Positions 53,787 to 63,221 of a stretch of DNA of 64,000 nucleotides are shown piece by piece. Below the pieces are notes generated by a model. The model did no database searches. It was given only the letters and a program-made list of their open reading frames with translations, and was not told the DNA's origin. This DNA comes from Cutibacterium namnetense (GTDB lineage Bacteria; Actinomycetota; Actinomycetes; Propionibacteriales; Propionibacteriaceae), in contig NZ_LWHO01000001.1 in the NCBI RefSeq assembly GCF_001642025.1, forward strand, positions 156,563 through 220,562, written 5' to 3'. The position numbers were made by a program, and so were the translations under genes. Positions within the stretch are counted from its first letter, which is position 1; each line of letters begins with the position of its first letter.

Positions 53787-54206
53787 ATGCAGACGCAGCG
53801 AAACGTGGTCTCCCACGCCCTGCAACGCCGTCATACTCTGGAGGCGTTGCGCAGCCCCCAGGTCGATCTCAATGCTCCGACGGCATGTGATGCCGACCCT
53901 ATGTTGGTGCGTGCCGCCATGCACCATGGCGAGCCTCTTGACCACGACTGCCCGGTCTGTGAGTCCCCGCGCTTAGCTCTGCTGCGCCACGCCTTTGGCC
54001 ACCAGCTGGGCCAGTACTCGGGACGCATCCGCACTCTTGACGAATTAGAGGATATGGAGCACCAGTTCGGCGAGTTTCACGTCTATGAAGTCGAGGTCTG
54101 CCCCGACTGTCTGTGGAACCACATCCTCGTCGACTATGTCCTGGGTGACGGCCGACGCCGCCGCCCACCTCGCCATCAGCCGACCGTGGAGGACATCTAT
54201 GGCTGA
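53787..54206 (+). CDS. DUF5318 family protein, zinc-binding type
   Basis: The 139-residue protein has two CxxC pairs (CPVCES and CPDCLW) that probably bind zinc, joined by an FGHQLGQYSGRIR segment, and ends HQPTVEDIYG. DUF5318 genes are found next to penicillin-binding protein genes in actinobacteria, and this one overlaps the next gene by eight bases, which suggests coupling to cell-wall synthesis. The ATG at 53787 fits the family start. Only GGGGG lies close upstream, and TACTCT at about 53774 could be a -10 box for a near-leaderless mRNA. Confidence 0.85.
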   Translation: MQTQRNVVSHALQRRHTLEALRSPQVDLNAPTACDADPMLVRAAMHHGEPLDHDCPVCESPRLALLRHAFGHQLGQYSGRIRTLDELEDMEHQFGEFHVYEVEVCPDCLWNHILVDYVLGDGRRRRPPRHQPTVEDIYG

Positions 54207-56562
54207 CCACAAATCCGCCCGGAAAGCATCGAGGCGCCACGGCCCCGCGTTCGGAGGCAGCACCAAAGGTGTTCGTCGGACCGCCGGGAGGCACAACCGG
54301 CATCCTAAGTTGAGAAAGTTCTTCCGCGGTCTGTTGATCGCCATCCTGTCTTTGGCGATCATCGCCGTTATTGGGCTCTTTGTCGCCTACGAGCGCACCG
54401 AGCTTCCTGACCCTAACCGTGACTTCCAGACGAACACCTCATTCATCTACTACCGGGATGGCAGTCGCCTCGGATCCTTTTCGGTGCAAAACCGTCAATC
54501 GGTTCCTTATGAGTCGATGCCGAAAACTCTGCGTGACGCCGTCGTCTCGGCGGAGAACCGCACGTTCTGGTCTGACCCGGGTATCTCGGTTAAGGGCATG
54601 ACGCGCGCCGCCTGGGCGATTGCGCGCGGCGGTGAGATGCAGGGCGGCTCGACGATCACCCAGCAGTACATCAAGGTGTTGTACCTGTCCCAGGAACGCA
54701 CCATGGGCCGCAAGTTCAAGGAGCTCCTCCTGGCGGTCAAGACAGGCAAGGAAGTGCCCAAGCAGGACATCCTCGCCGGATACCTCAACACCATCTACTT
54801 CGGCCGGGGTGCCTACGGTGCCCAGGCCGCGGCCAAGGCCTTCTTCTACACCGATGCCTCGAAGCTCACCCTGTCTCAGTCGGCGGTGCTGGCCGCCGTA
54901 CTCAACAGCCCGTCGAACTTTGACCCCAGTGGTGGCGTAGCGGCTCGCGAGAGGCTGCTCCAGCGGTACCGATATGTCCTCGACGGCATGCTTGAGGCCG
55001 GCAATATCACCCAGGCTCAGCATGATGAGACCTACCGGAAACTACCGAAATTTCCTAAGGTCCCCGATTACAACCGATGGGCGGGAACCGACGGCTACCT
55101 CATGAAGATGGTTCATGATGAGCTCATCGCCAAAGGGTTCTCCGATCAACAGATCAAGGGTGGCGGCCTCAAAGTGACGACCACCCTGGACCGCCAGGAT
55201 CAGAAGGCTGCCGTGGCCGCGGGCCAGAAGTATAAGAAGATCGCAGGCCGTAACGCTGGTCCTAAGGGAGCCAAGAATTTGCATCCTGCGATCGCTTCAG
55301 TCGACGTCAGTTCCGGTGGCGTCTTGGCTCTTTATGGTGGCGATGACTACATCTCCAACACCCGTAATTGGGCGCGTACCGCGCGTCCGGCGGCGTCCAC
55401 CTTCAAGACCTACGCGGCTGTGGCGGGGATGCGTCACGGATTCAGTTTGCGCTCCCGGTTGGATGGCAACGCTTTCACACCTGATGGCGGCAAAACAGAG
55501 GTCCGCAACGAGAACGATAAGAGCTACGGCACCGTTAGTTTGCGTCAGGCTATTGCGAAGTCGATTAACACTGCTTTCGTCGACATGGTTTCGCGAACGA
55601 AAAATGGTCCGAAGGCCGTTGTCCAGGCTGCCACTGACGCTGGGGTTCCTCGGGGAACCGGGTGGGATCTCAACAACCGCATCGCTTTGGGTACTGCTGA
55701 GGTCAGTCCGCTGGCCCAGGCGGGTGGCTATGCCACGATTGCCGATGGCGGTAAAAAGGTCACCCCACACGTTGTGGACAAGGTCGTCGACCAATCAGGC
55801 AAGGTCCTTTACCACGCTCCTTCGCCGTCTGAGCAGACCATTGAGGCCGATATCAGCCACGATGTCACCTACGCCCTGCGGTCGGTAGTTGAGGAAGGTA
55901 CGGGAAGGATCGTGGCCGACTTTGACCACCAGGTGGCTGGGAAGACGGGCACCTCGGGAGTTGGTGAGGGGGTGACAGCAGCGTGGTTTGTCGCTTATAC
56001 CAAGCAGATCTCGACGGCTGTCATGTTCGTGGCCGGGAACAGCGGCAACGAAAACCTCGACCCTTACGCCCGAGCGGGAGCCACTGGCTTCCACGGTGGT
56101 GATTACCCGGCGCGCACCTGGCTCGACTACATGCAGACGGCGATGAAGGGGCTGCCCAACAAGTCCTTCGCCGATCCAGACTGGGTAAACCTGTCCGGCA
56201 AGCATTATGGCTCTACCACGCGTCCGCAGATGCCGGCTGAGGAGGATTCCCCTCGCGACTCGGACCGGTCGAACCAGGATGATCCAGAGTCGCCGGACGA
56301 GTCGTCTATGCCGACTTCGACTCCCACTCGAGCCTCCACTGCGGAGCCGCCTCGAGAGCAATCCGCCGAGCCCTCCGCAACGAGGGCCGCACCGGCCCAT
56401 ACGCCTACCCAAACCGCTAGGCCCACACAGACTTCAGAGCCTACGCACACGTCTAGCCCTACGCATACATCCACGCATGCCTCTAGACCGACGCACACTT
56501 CTCGTCCGACCTCGGCGACGCGCGATGGGAGCCAATCGAGTGATCGGGCACACAGTGGGTAG
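54199..56562 (+). CDS. Class A penicillin-binding protein (glycosyltransferase and transpeptidase)
   Basis: The 787-residue enzyme polymerises and cross-links peptidoglycan. After a basic cytoplasmic N-terminus and one membrane helix (about 40-62), the GT51 domain has its catalytic Glu119 in SAENRTFW, a diverged form of the usual EDxxFxxH, and GGSTITQQYIK. The transpeptidase has the serine in STFK (Ser400), SxN at SIN (Ser455) and KTG (Lys582). The last 110 residues are a Ser/Thr/Pro tail with degenerate PTHTS units and charged stretches, probably disordered outside the cell. GGAGG lies six bases before the ATG at 54199. Confidence 0.94.
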   Translation: MADHKSARKASRRHGPAFGGSTKGVRRTAGRHNRHPKLRKFFRGLLIAILSLAIIAVIGLFVAYERTELPDPNRDFQTNTSFIYYRDGSRLGSFSVQNRQSVPYESMPKTLRDAVVSAENRTFWSDPGISVKGMTRAAWAIARGGEMQGGSTITQQYIKVLYLSQERTMGRKFKELLLAVKTGKEVPKQDILAGYLNTIYFGRGAYGAQAAAKAFFYTDASKLTLSQSAVLAAVLNSPSNFDPSGGVAARERLLQRYRYVLDGMLEAGNITQAQHDETYRKLPKFPKVPDYNRWAGTDGYLMKMVHDELIAKGFSDQQIKGGGLKVTTTLDRQDQKAAVAAGQKYKKIAGRNAGPKGAKNLHPAIASVDVSSGGVLALYGGDDYISNTRNWARTARPAASTFKTYAAVAGMRHGFSLRSRLDGNAFTPDGGKTEVRNENDKSYGTVSLRQAIAKSINTAFVDMVSRTKNGPKAVVQAATDAGVPRGTGWDLNNRIALGTAEVSPLAQAGGYATIADGGKKVTPHVVDKVVDQSGKVLYHAPSPSEQTIEADISHDVTYALRSVVEEGTGRIVADFDHQVAGKTGTSGVGEGVTAAWFVAYTKQISTAVMFVAGNSGNENLDPYARAGATGFHGGDYPARTWLDYMQTAMKGLPNKSFADPDWVNLSGKHYGSTTRPQMPAEEDSPRDSDRSNQDDPESPDESSMPTSTPTRASTAEPPREQSAEPSATRAAPAHTPTQTARPTQTSEPTHTSSPTHTSTHASRPTHTSRPTSATRDGSQSSDRAHSG

Positions 56563-56571
56563 CCTGACCAC

Positions 56572-58119
56572 GTGACGATCCCCGATCCGAAAGACGACGC
56601 CATGGCTGCTAGGAGGCGTGTCGTCGCACACCCAAGCGATGGATCCACGGGTTACGTGGCTCGCCGTGCCCGTGATGTTCCGCGAGGGTCTCGTGTGTCT
56701 CAGCTGGGACTAGACCGTCGTATTGGCGGGCGTATAGGCCGTCATGCCTGGCCGCGCGGCATCTTCTTTGATCCGGGTCCGTGGGCCATCATGAGTGCCA
56801 TCGTGGTCTGGTTGCTGACGATCTATCGCGTCACTCCGTGTGTGCAGCACGATGCAGCTAAGGCTGTTGATCAGTATCAGCGGCAGTGCTACTCGGATAT
56901 CCCGACGATGTATCGGTCTTCCGGGATGGGTCATGGCGGGTCGTTGTTCGCGAACCCTGATATTGCCCAGACCCCCCTCGTAACTGTTGTCATGGCGTTT
57001 TGCCGCCGGGTGGTGGGGGTGTTTGGCGCAGAGGTCTCTCCGAAGGCCACGGATCAGCAAGTCCTTGACGCCGCCAACGCCTACTGGGGGGTGGCCCAGG
57101 TTGTGCTCTTCGTGGCTTTTCTGGCTGTCACGATCTCGGTCATGCTGCTGGGGCGCGGATCGGACACGAACCTTCCGGTCGATGACAAGGGCCGTCCGAC
57201 CCAGGCTCGGCGGCGATCCTGGGATGTTTTCTGGGTGGTGTTGTGCCCGGCGGTGTACCTCGCCGGCCTCATCGATTTTTCCATGGTCCCGGTTGCGTTG
57301 GCGATGACCTCGATGCTGGCGTGGGCGCGTCGGCGCCCTGGGCTGGCCGGGATCCTGATGGGTCTGGCGTGTGCCGGGAGTCTGCAAACGGCCGTGGTGG
57401 CCTTTGCCGTCTTGGTGTGCTGTTTGCGTGCGACTCGGTTGCCAGAGCTGGGGCGGTACCTCTTGTCGGGATTTGTGGTGCTGGTGGTGTGCCACCTCGT
57501 CGCGGCCTGTGTGAGCTTCACCGCCTGGTGGACTTATGTGCGTTCGGCTTTCTGGTCGGGTACCGGTCTGGGAACGATCTGGTACGTCATTCAGGACTCC
57601 TCCGGTGGCACAATTCCCGGGATTGGCTGGATTACGGGCACCTTGACAGTCGGCGGTCTGCTCGGTCTGGCATGGCTGTCGATGACGGTGCCGAGGCGTC
57701 CGCGCATCGCCCAGGTGGCCTGTGTGGCGCTGTTGATTTTGTTCATCACCAATAAGGTGTATTCGCCGCAGTGGGTGCTCCTCCTTGTCCCGCTTGCGGC
57801 CTTGGCCCGTCCCGATCTGAGGGACTGGGCTGTGCTCATGGTGGGGGAGTGTTTCTACTGCTTGGCTGTGTGGGCCCATCTGGGTGGGCTGTCCCTGCCT
57901 GGTGGTTCCGATGCTGACATCGTCTATTGGGCGTCGGTAGTGCTGCGTCTGGTTTGCGAGACTTGGTTCGCGTGGGGTGTCCTGGATGACATCCGACGGC
58001 CCTGGAATGATGTCGTCAGGGTGGGGTATGCCGACGATCCCACCGGTGGCGTTCTCGATCACGCCCCGGATCCGGTTCCTGAACCTGTTGAGGATTCCAG
58101 CGCGGAGGCTGCTCGATGA
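56572..58119 (+). CDS. GT87-like polyprenol-dependent glycosyltransferase, membrane protein
   Basis: This 515-residue protein has about 9-10 hydrophobic helices after a basic N-terminus. The RVTPCVQHDAAKAVDQ region, the LFANPDIAQTPLVTV loop and the NKVYSPQWVLLLVPLAAL segment resemble actinobacterial GT87/DUF2029 glycosyltransferases that use lipid-linked sugars. No catalytic residue is certain. It starts at GTG 56572, ten bases after the penicillin-binding protein; an ATG at 56602 is an alternative. Overlap of ATGA with the next gene. Confidence 0.75.
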   Translation: MTIPDPKDDAMAARRRVVAHPSDGSTGYVARRARDVPRGSRVSQLGLDRRIGGRIGRHAWPRGIFFDPGPWAIMSAIVVWLLTIYRVTPCVQHDAAKAVDQYQRQCYSDIPTMYRSSGMGHGGSLFANPDIAQTPLVTVVMAFCRRVVGVFGAEVSPKATDQQVLDAANAYWGVAQVVLFVAFLAVTISVMLLGRGSDTNLPVDDKGRPTQARRRSWDVFWVVLCPAVYLAGLIDFSMVPVALAMTSMLAWARRRPGLAGILMGLACAGSLQTAVVAFAVLVCCLRATRLPELGRYLLSGFVVLVVCHLVAACVSFTAWWTYVRSAFWSGTGLGTIWYVIQDSSGGTIPGIGWITGTLTVGGLLGLAWLSMTVPRRPRIAQVACVALLILFITNKVYSPQWVLLLVPLAALARPDLRDWAVLMVGECFYCLAVWAHLGGLSLPGGSDADIVYWASVVLRLVCETWFAWGVLDDIRRPWNDVVRVGYADDPTGGVLDHAPDPVPEPVEDSSAEAAR

Positions 58120-59291
58120 CGCGCACCAGACGCTCGACGGCTAGGAGATTCGCTCCCGCTGCTGAGGGACGCCTGGTGGCCCAGAGTTGGTTGGGCAGCC
58201 GTGCGGTCCTGCTGATCGTCGCCGTAATCGTCATGGCCGGGTACCACCGCACCTTTTCTCAGGTGACGGGGAACTGGGACGTGCAGCACTACATGTCGAT
58301 CGCTCGCAACGGCTACGCCGATCCTCTCGAAATGGCTTTCTTTCCCGGGCTTCCGGCCTTGCTGAAAGGTGGCAGCCTCCTAAGCATTCCCATGGAAGTC
58401 ACCGGGGTGATCCTCGGTCTGATCGGTTCAGCCCTTGCCGCGTGGGCTCTCTTCCGGATTGGTGGGATGCTCCCCGCCTGTCTGTGGCTCATCGCACCGA
58501 CAGCCGTGTTTACCATTGTCGGTTACACCGAGGCACCCTTCTGTGCTGCTGCTTTCTGGGCCTGGGAGCGTGCTCGTGCTGGGCGGTGGTGGGCGGCAGC
58601 CCTCCTCGCCGGTGTGGCATGCACGTTCCGAGTGTCAGGTCTGTTCCTGATAGGGGCGCTGGCAGTCTTGGCAGTCCTCGGTGATGGGGATGAGGCCCGT
58701 CCGACGAGCCAGGCTGCCCGGCGTCGCCGCACCGTAGATGTCGTCAATCGATTGTCCACTCTGCTGGTGCCCACCGCCGTGCTGGTGGCTTTCGTGGTGT
58801 GGCTACATCGGCTGACAGGGTCGTGGACTGCGTGGTCTCAGGCCCAGACGGAGGGGTGGGGACGCGGATTCACGACCCCGGTAGAGACGTTGCGGCACAC
58901 CTTGCCCGCGACCCGCCCGGAGACCTGGCAGTCCACCTACGGCGCTGGGGCCACTGGTGTGGCCATCGTGTTTCGGCTTGAGTTAGTTTCGGTGGCGCTG
59001 GGCGTCGTGGTGTTTCTGTACTGCCTTATCCGATGTCGCTGGGCCTCGGCGTCCTGGGTGGGTATTCAAGTGGTGGCCTTTTCGATCGGATACTGGTACA
59101 TGAGCGTCAACCGTGCCACCTTATTGTGGTTCCCGCTCTTCGTCGCCCTCGCTGAGGCCAGTCGTGGCCCGTCCAAGCCGCCCGGTTTGGTGCTGCTGTG
59201 GCGGGGAATTACGAGCATTATCGTCGCTGCTGATTTTGCCGTCATGGTGTGGTGGAGTTGGCGATTCTTTACCGGGGGGTGGACTAGTTGA
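58116..59291 (+). CDS. PIG-V-like mannosyltransferase, membrane protein
   Basis: This 391-residue protein has roughly eight helices. The segment GNWDVQHYMSIARNGYADP with AFFPGLPALLK corresponds to the WDxxxY and FFP signatures of PIG-V-like mannosyltransferases, where the acidic residue is catalytic. It would transfer a sugar from a polyprenyl donor on the outer face. Its ATG overlaps the GT87-like gene and its TGA overlaps the next gene's TTG, so the three membrane genes are one unit. Confidence 0.78.
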   Translation: MTRTRRSTARRFAPAAEGRLVAQSWLGSRAVLLIVAVIVMAGYHRTFSQVTGNWDVQHYMSIARNGYADPLEMAFFPGLPALLKGGSLLSIPMEVTGVILGLIGSALAAWALFRIGGMLPACLWLIAPTAVFTIVGYTEAPFCAAAFWAWERARAGRWWAAALLAGVACTFRVSGLFLIGALAVLAVLGDGDEARPTSQAARRRRTVDVVNRLSTLLVPTAVLVAFVVWLHRLTGSWTAWSQAQTEGWGRGFTTPVETLRHTLPATRPETWQSTYGAGATGVAIVFRLELVSVALGVVVFLYCLIRCRWASASWVGIQVVAFSIGYWYMSVNRATLLWFPLFVALAEASRGPSKPPGLVLLWRGITSIIVAADFAVMVWWSWRFFTGGWTS

Positions 59292-60625
59292 GCCGTGCGG
59301 TCCTCATCGGGCCGGGACGTTACCGGCGGGCCATAGGTTCGCTGACCTCTTGGGGTCTATTAGCACTCGTAGTTGTCGAGACGTTCGCTGATCTCCGGCA
59401 TGGGCCCACCTCGCCGCCCTGGATCGTCAGTAGCTACCTCGTCGTTGACGCGCTGGTCATCCTGGTCTGTGGACCGGCGTTGTGGCTGCGTCGTCATGAC
59501 TTTGGGCGGGCCGGACGGTGGATACTCGGTGGGGCGTTAGGCCTCATGGTGTGGGCTATCGTCTCGGCATCCGTGTGTCCGCTGCCTGATCTCGGGTTGG
59601 AGCCGGTGGGCAGACCCTTACTAGTGATGGCACCGGTCACAGCGGTTGCAACCCTGCTCGCTGGTCTGTCGGTGGCCGCGGGGCTGACGGCCAGCTCCTC
59701 TCGACGGGTAGTGATCGAACGATTGTGGTGGCCTGCCGCGGCCATGACGTGCGCGTCTTATCTTCAGTGGCCTCGCGCTATGAGGGTGCACGGATCCACG
59801 CGGCTCGCGACCGGTATGGGCGGCTCCGCGGTGCTCCACGTCGCCTTGTTGCTGGCTTGTGGTGTATTGGTGGCGGCTGCGGTGGCCGGTTACCGGCGCG
59901 TCGCCAGCGGGATATTGGCTGCTGGTGCCCTCGTCGCCATCATATTGACGGGTTCGCGATCGGGGCTGGCCTGTGCGACCCTGTTCGTGCTCGGATGTGC
60001 GATCGGCTCAGTGGTGTGGCGCCGCTCCCGGGTAGTGAGCTGGGCTGGTCATCGGCGAATGGTCTGGGGAGGGCTCACAGCACTGGCTGTAGTCGTCGTC
60101 GGTATGGTGATTTTGGTTCCCGGGCTGCGACGCATGCTAAACCCGTCTGATCCGATGAGGTCGCGCACGCTACGCACCGGGATAGAGGTGTGGTCGAGCG
60201 ACCTCAACCATGTTTTTTTCGGACTCGGGTCGGGGCGGCTGTGGCCGTGGTATTTGTACGACTCCCATGCCCGACGCGAACCTTGGCGCGGGTTGATGAC
60301 GACGCAGTGGGGACCCACTCTCAGCAGCGCGCATTCCACCGTGTTGGCGGTCCTCGTGGAGCTTGGCTTGCTGGGCTTGGTGCTGCTCCTGCCTGTGCTG
60401 CTAGTTCCCGTGGTGGAGCTGGTTCGCCGTCTACTTGACGGTACCTGCCCTCCTGCAGAGGTCGTGCTGCGGTGGGCGGTCGTCGCTACACTGCCGGCCT
60501 TCCTTCTTGATACCTACCTCGTCAAAAACTTCGGCGTGAGCATGTGGTGGTGGGTGGTCGTCCTGCCGACCGTGGCGTGGGCCGATCAGCGTCCGCCCAG
60601 CACCTCGCGACAGAACTCGGGGTAG
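59288..60625 (+). CDS. O-antigen ligase/polymerase-like membrane protein
   Basis: The 445-residue protein has about 12 helices and the Wzy_C-type block ILTGSRSGLACATLFVLG followed by a large loop with STRT-like sequences and a conserved HSTVLAVLVELGLLG. Such proteins polymerise or ligate lipid-linked glycans. The start is a TTG at 59288 overlapping the previous stop (TTGA); no better start is near. It ends 40 bases into the convergent glycosyltransferase gene. Confidence 0.75.
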   Translation: MSRAVLIGPGRYRRAIGSLTSWGLLALVVVETFADLRHGPTSPPWIVSSYLVVDALVILVCGPALWLRRHDFGRAGRWILGGALGLMVWAIVSASVCPLPDLGLEPVGRPLLVMAPVTAVATLLAGLSVAAGLTASSSRRVVIERLWWPAAAMTCASYLQWPRAMRVHGSTRLATGMGGSAVLHVALLLACGVLVAAAVAGYRRVASGILAAGALVAIILTGSRSGLACATLFVLGCAIGSVVWRRSRVVSWAGHRRMVWGGLTALAVVVVGMVILVPGLRRMLNPSDPMRSRTLRTGIEVWSSDLNHVFFGLGSGRLWPWYLYDSHARREPWRGLMTTQWGPTLSSAHSTVLAVLVELGLLGLVLLLPVLLVPVVELVRRLLDGTCPPAEVVLRWAVVATLPAFLLDTYLVKNFGVSMWWWVVVLPTVAWADQRPPSTSRQNSG

Positions 60626-61848
60626 ACGACAGAGGCGCGGAACTTTTCCTCCCATACTTGGCGGGAGGCCTGGCACACCTGCTGGTACTCGTCTTCAGGC
60701 AGACGTGCCAGTTGCACGAACGCGTCAGATGCCTGGGCGTCGGTGAACTCGGCAGGCAGTACATGCCCGTTCCTCGATGAGACGATTTCTCCCACCCCAC
60801 CGACGCCGGTCGCAATGATGGGGATACCGAGGGAGGCAACCTCCATCATTGATACGGGGAGCCCTTCCGAGGAGGAGAGGTTAACGAAGACCGACGGTTT
60901 GAGATCACGCTGGGTTGCCATGACCTGAGCGTTGTCGACGTGGCCGAGCAGGGTGACGGCGTCCGTGACGCCGTGAACGGCAACTTCCTGACGCAGGGTG
61001 TCCATCTGTGGTCCATCACCGAGATGAGTCCAGCGCGCGTCGATGCCAGTTGCTCGCACTCTGGCGAGGATGGCGGGCATCCGGGTCATTCTCTTGATGG
61101 GGACGAGGTGGGCGCAACTGATGATGGTAAAGGGGGTACGTCGGCAGTGGGCCGGCTGTTGGGGGTCAGAGGTGCCCAGGTAGCGAGTGTGTATCTTCTC
61201 GGCGAACTGGGGCCACGTTGTTTGCAGTTCCTGGGTCCCCTGCTCGGAGACCGGGCAGATCCCGTTAAGGGACTGCAGGAGAAGGCGACGTTCTGGGATG
61301 TGATGGCGCGGGGAGACGCTGGGATACAGGTCGTAGCCATGGGCTCGGGATATCACACGGTCCACGGTGACTCCTTGGGCGCGCAACTGGTCGGCTAGCA
61401 GGGTCGCGGTGCGGGCTGTGATGTGCAGCCAGAAGGAATAGATCGTGACATGGGATTCCGGGGTCAGCCTGAGGCTAGGGAGTTTGGCAAGGATGCCGTC
61501 GAGGGCTGCTTGGGCGCGACCCTCGAAGTGAGCGTCAGAGACGAGTAGGCGGGGTTGGTGTCGGGCCTCAGCCCAGTCCACCCCGGTGGGTGGGAGTCGA
61601 AGCAATCCCCTCGCGGTGGTGAGGAGCCGGTTGAGGTCTCGGTGCGAGGTTCGGGCAATGTGCATGACCTGGGCGTTGCCCGGGATGGCCCGTGTCTGTA
61701 CATCGTTGGGGCCAGCTTGGATTGGGATGATCACCACCCGGTCGAAGGCGCGGCCCACATGGTCGATTTCATTTTCGAGGAACTCCTCCCCGCGCGACAG
61801 CGGGTAGGTGTTCGTCAGGAGGATCAACGTCGACTCTTGATGTGCCAT
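60586..61848 (-). CDS. Glycosyltransferase family 4 (GT-B fold)
   Basis: This 420-residue cytoplasmic enzyme has the GT4 C-terminal signature: the EGLPVSMMEVASLGIPIIATGVGG block with its donor-binding glutamate, preceded by the LGDGPQMDTLRQEV and HVDNAQVM segments. The N-terminus begins LILLTNTYPLSRGEEFLENE. It probably adds a sugar to a surface-glycan precursor. It is on the opposite strand from its glycan neighbours and overlaps the previous gene's end by 40 bases. Confidence 0.85.
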   Translation of the reverse strand: MAHQESTLILLTNTYPLSRGEEFLENEIDHVGRAFDRVVIIPIQAGPNDVQTRAIPGNAQVMHIARTSHRDLNRLLTTARGLLRLPPTGVDWAEARHQPRLLVSDAHFEGRAQAALDGILAKLPSLRLTPESHVTIYSFWLHITARTATLLADQLRAQGVTVDRVISRAHGYDLYPSVSPRHHIPERRLLLQSLNGICPVSEQGTQELQTTWPQFAEKIHTRYLGTSDPQQPAHCRRTPFTIISCAHLVPIKRMTRMPAILARVRATGIDARWTHLGDGPQMDTLRQEVAVHGVTDAVTLLGHVDNAQVMATQRDLKPSVFVNLSSSEGLPVSMMEVASLGIPIIATGVGGVGEIVSSRNGHVLPAEFTDAQASDAFVQLARLPEDEYQQVCQASRQVWEEKFRASVVYPEFCREVLGGR

Positions 61849-62093
61849 GTGGTGATCCTAACCTGCCTGGCCCGTCATTCTCGCGGTGCGGGGCCGCCCC
61901 CAGGCCGATCCCGCGTGGCAATACGGTTGGCGCAGGGGGTTGGTGCCATCCAGGATCGCTAGGAGGCGGTTCTCGAACGCGATTGCCACAGGGGTGAGGT
62001 ATGCGTGTGCGTCGTTGTGCCGTCTCATCGTCATGCCTTGGTAGACCTCGGGTACCGTTGCGGTGAATAGCTCGGCGAATCGGAGGACAAGCC
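61849..62093. other. Divergent intergenic region
   Basis: The 245 bases separate two divergent glycosyltransferase genes and should carry both promoters. A minus-strand frame of 80 codons (61858-62100, start GTG) has some protein-like composition, but it overlaps the opposite gene's start and has no binding site; I do not call it. Confidence 0.4.
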
Positions 62094-63221
62094 ATGTCAC
62101 AGACCGGACCAGCCCGCGAGGTCCGACGCTGCATCTACCACGTCCCCTACCCGCTTGACCCGAACACGACGTTCGGAGGGCAAAAACGCGCTGTGGCGAT
62201 GTTCAAGGCCTTGGCGCAATGGGGAGAAGTGTGGGTGGTTGCCGGTGACGCCCGTCAGCGGCGTCGTCAGATGCAGGTGGTGATGGACGCCGTCCGTGGC
62301 GGCACCCGCTTCGAGTTCTGCTACTCGGAGTCTTCGACCATGCCGACAACTCTCACTGAACCTCATCACCTGCCGACCCACCCCTTCGAGGATTTCGCTT
62401 TCCTGGCCCGACTGCGTCGGCACGGCATTCCGGTGGGCCTGTTCTATCGGGACGTGTACTGGAAGTTTCCGCTTTACGGTGAGGGGGTCCCGAAGGCCAA
62501 GCAGCTCGTGGCCCAGGCGATGTACCGCTACGACTTGCTCGCCTACCGGCAGTGCCTCGACGTCCTTTTCCTGCCTTCGCTGCGTATGGGAGAGTGGGTT
62601 GACGTCGGTGATCGGGTGAAAAAGGTTGCCCTGCCCCCCGGCCACGACATCGACGGGACCCCCGCGGCCCCCCCGTCATCGCCGCTGTCGATGTTCTACG
62701 TCGGCGGATTGGGATCCCTTTACGACCTGCGTGCTTTCTGCGAGGCAGTCGCCAGCGTCCCCGAGGCGTCCCTGACGATCTGCACCCGGCCTCGTGAGTG
62801 GGGGCAGGCCCGCAAGGACTACGAGCCGCTTATGGGGGGCAACATTAAGGTTGTCCATGCCAACGGCAAGAAGGAGCTGGAACCATATTTCGCGGCGGCC
62901 AATGTGGCCGTTTTGGCGATGGCCCCGCATGAGTACCGAGACTTTGCGGCGCCTCTTAAGCTCTTTGAGTACATCGGCAACGGCAAGCCAATCATCGCCA
63001 CCGAGGGCACCTTCGTCGGAGATGTCGTGACGCGCGACAAACTTGGATGGACGGTGAAGGCCTCGGTGGAGGAGTTCACGGCCCTCTTAGAGCAGCTCAC
63101 CCAGCATCCAGAGCGGATCAATGCAACCCGTGACAGAGTCATGGCCGCACGTGGCCAGCATACTTGGCCAGCCCGGGTGGAGGAGTTGGCTACGGCCCTG
63201 GCTGCGGTGGATCAGCGATGA
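62094..63221 (+). CDS. Glycosyltransferase (GT-B fold), family 4-like
   Basis: This 375-residue protein begins after GGAGG (ATG at 62094). The N-terminal half has IYHVPYPLDPNTTFGGQKRAVAMFKALA, a glycine-rich nucleotide-sugar loop. The C-terminal half has FYVGGLGSLYDLRAF and the PLKLFEYIGNGKPIIATEGT block, in which the acidic residue precedes a donor-binding loop. It is probably a sugar transferase for a surface glycan. Overlap of ATGA with the next gene indicates an operon. Confidence 0.85.
   Translation: MSQTGPAREVRRCIYHVPYPLDPNTTFGGQKRAVAMFKALAQWGEVWVVAGDARQRRRQMQVVMDAVRGGTRFEFCYSESSTMPTTLTEPHHLPTHPFEDFAFLARLRRHGIPVGLFYRDVYWKFPLYGEGVPKAKQLVAQAMYRYDLLAYRQCLDVLFLPSLRMGEWVDVGDRVKKVALPPGHDIDGTPAAPPSSPLSMFYVGGLGSLYDLRAFCEAVASVPEASLTICTRPREWGQARKDYEPLMGGNIKVVHANGKKELEPYFAAANVAVLAMAPHEYRDFAAPLKLFEYIGNGKPIIATEGTFVGDVVTRDKLGWTVKASVEEFTALLEQLTQHPERINATRDRVMAARGQHTWPARVEELATALAAVDQR

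Noticed and set aside
56710..58062. 450-codon minus-strand frame across the GT87-like gene
   Set aside because: Composition (Arg, His, Pro, Gln-rich) is typical of an antisense shadow; the plus-strand frame gives transmembrane helices and coupled overlaps.
61858..62100. 80-codon minus-strand frame between two glycosyltransferases
   Set aside because: Protein-like in part, but it overlaps the opposite gene's start and ribosome binding site, begins at a weak GTG and resembles nothing recognised.
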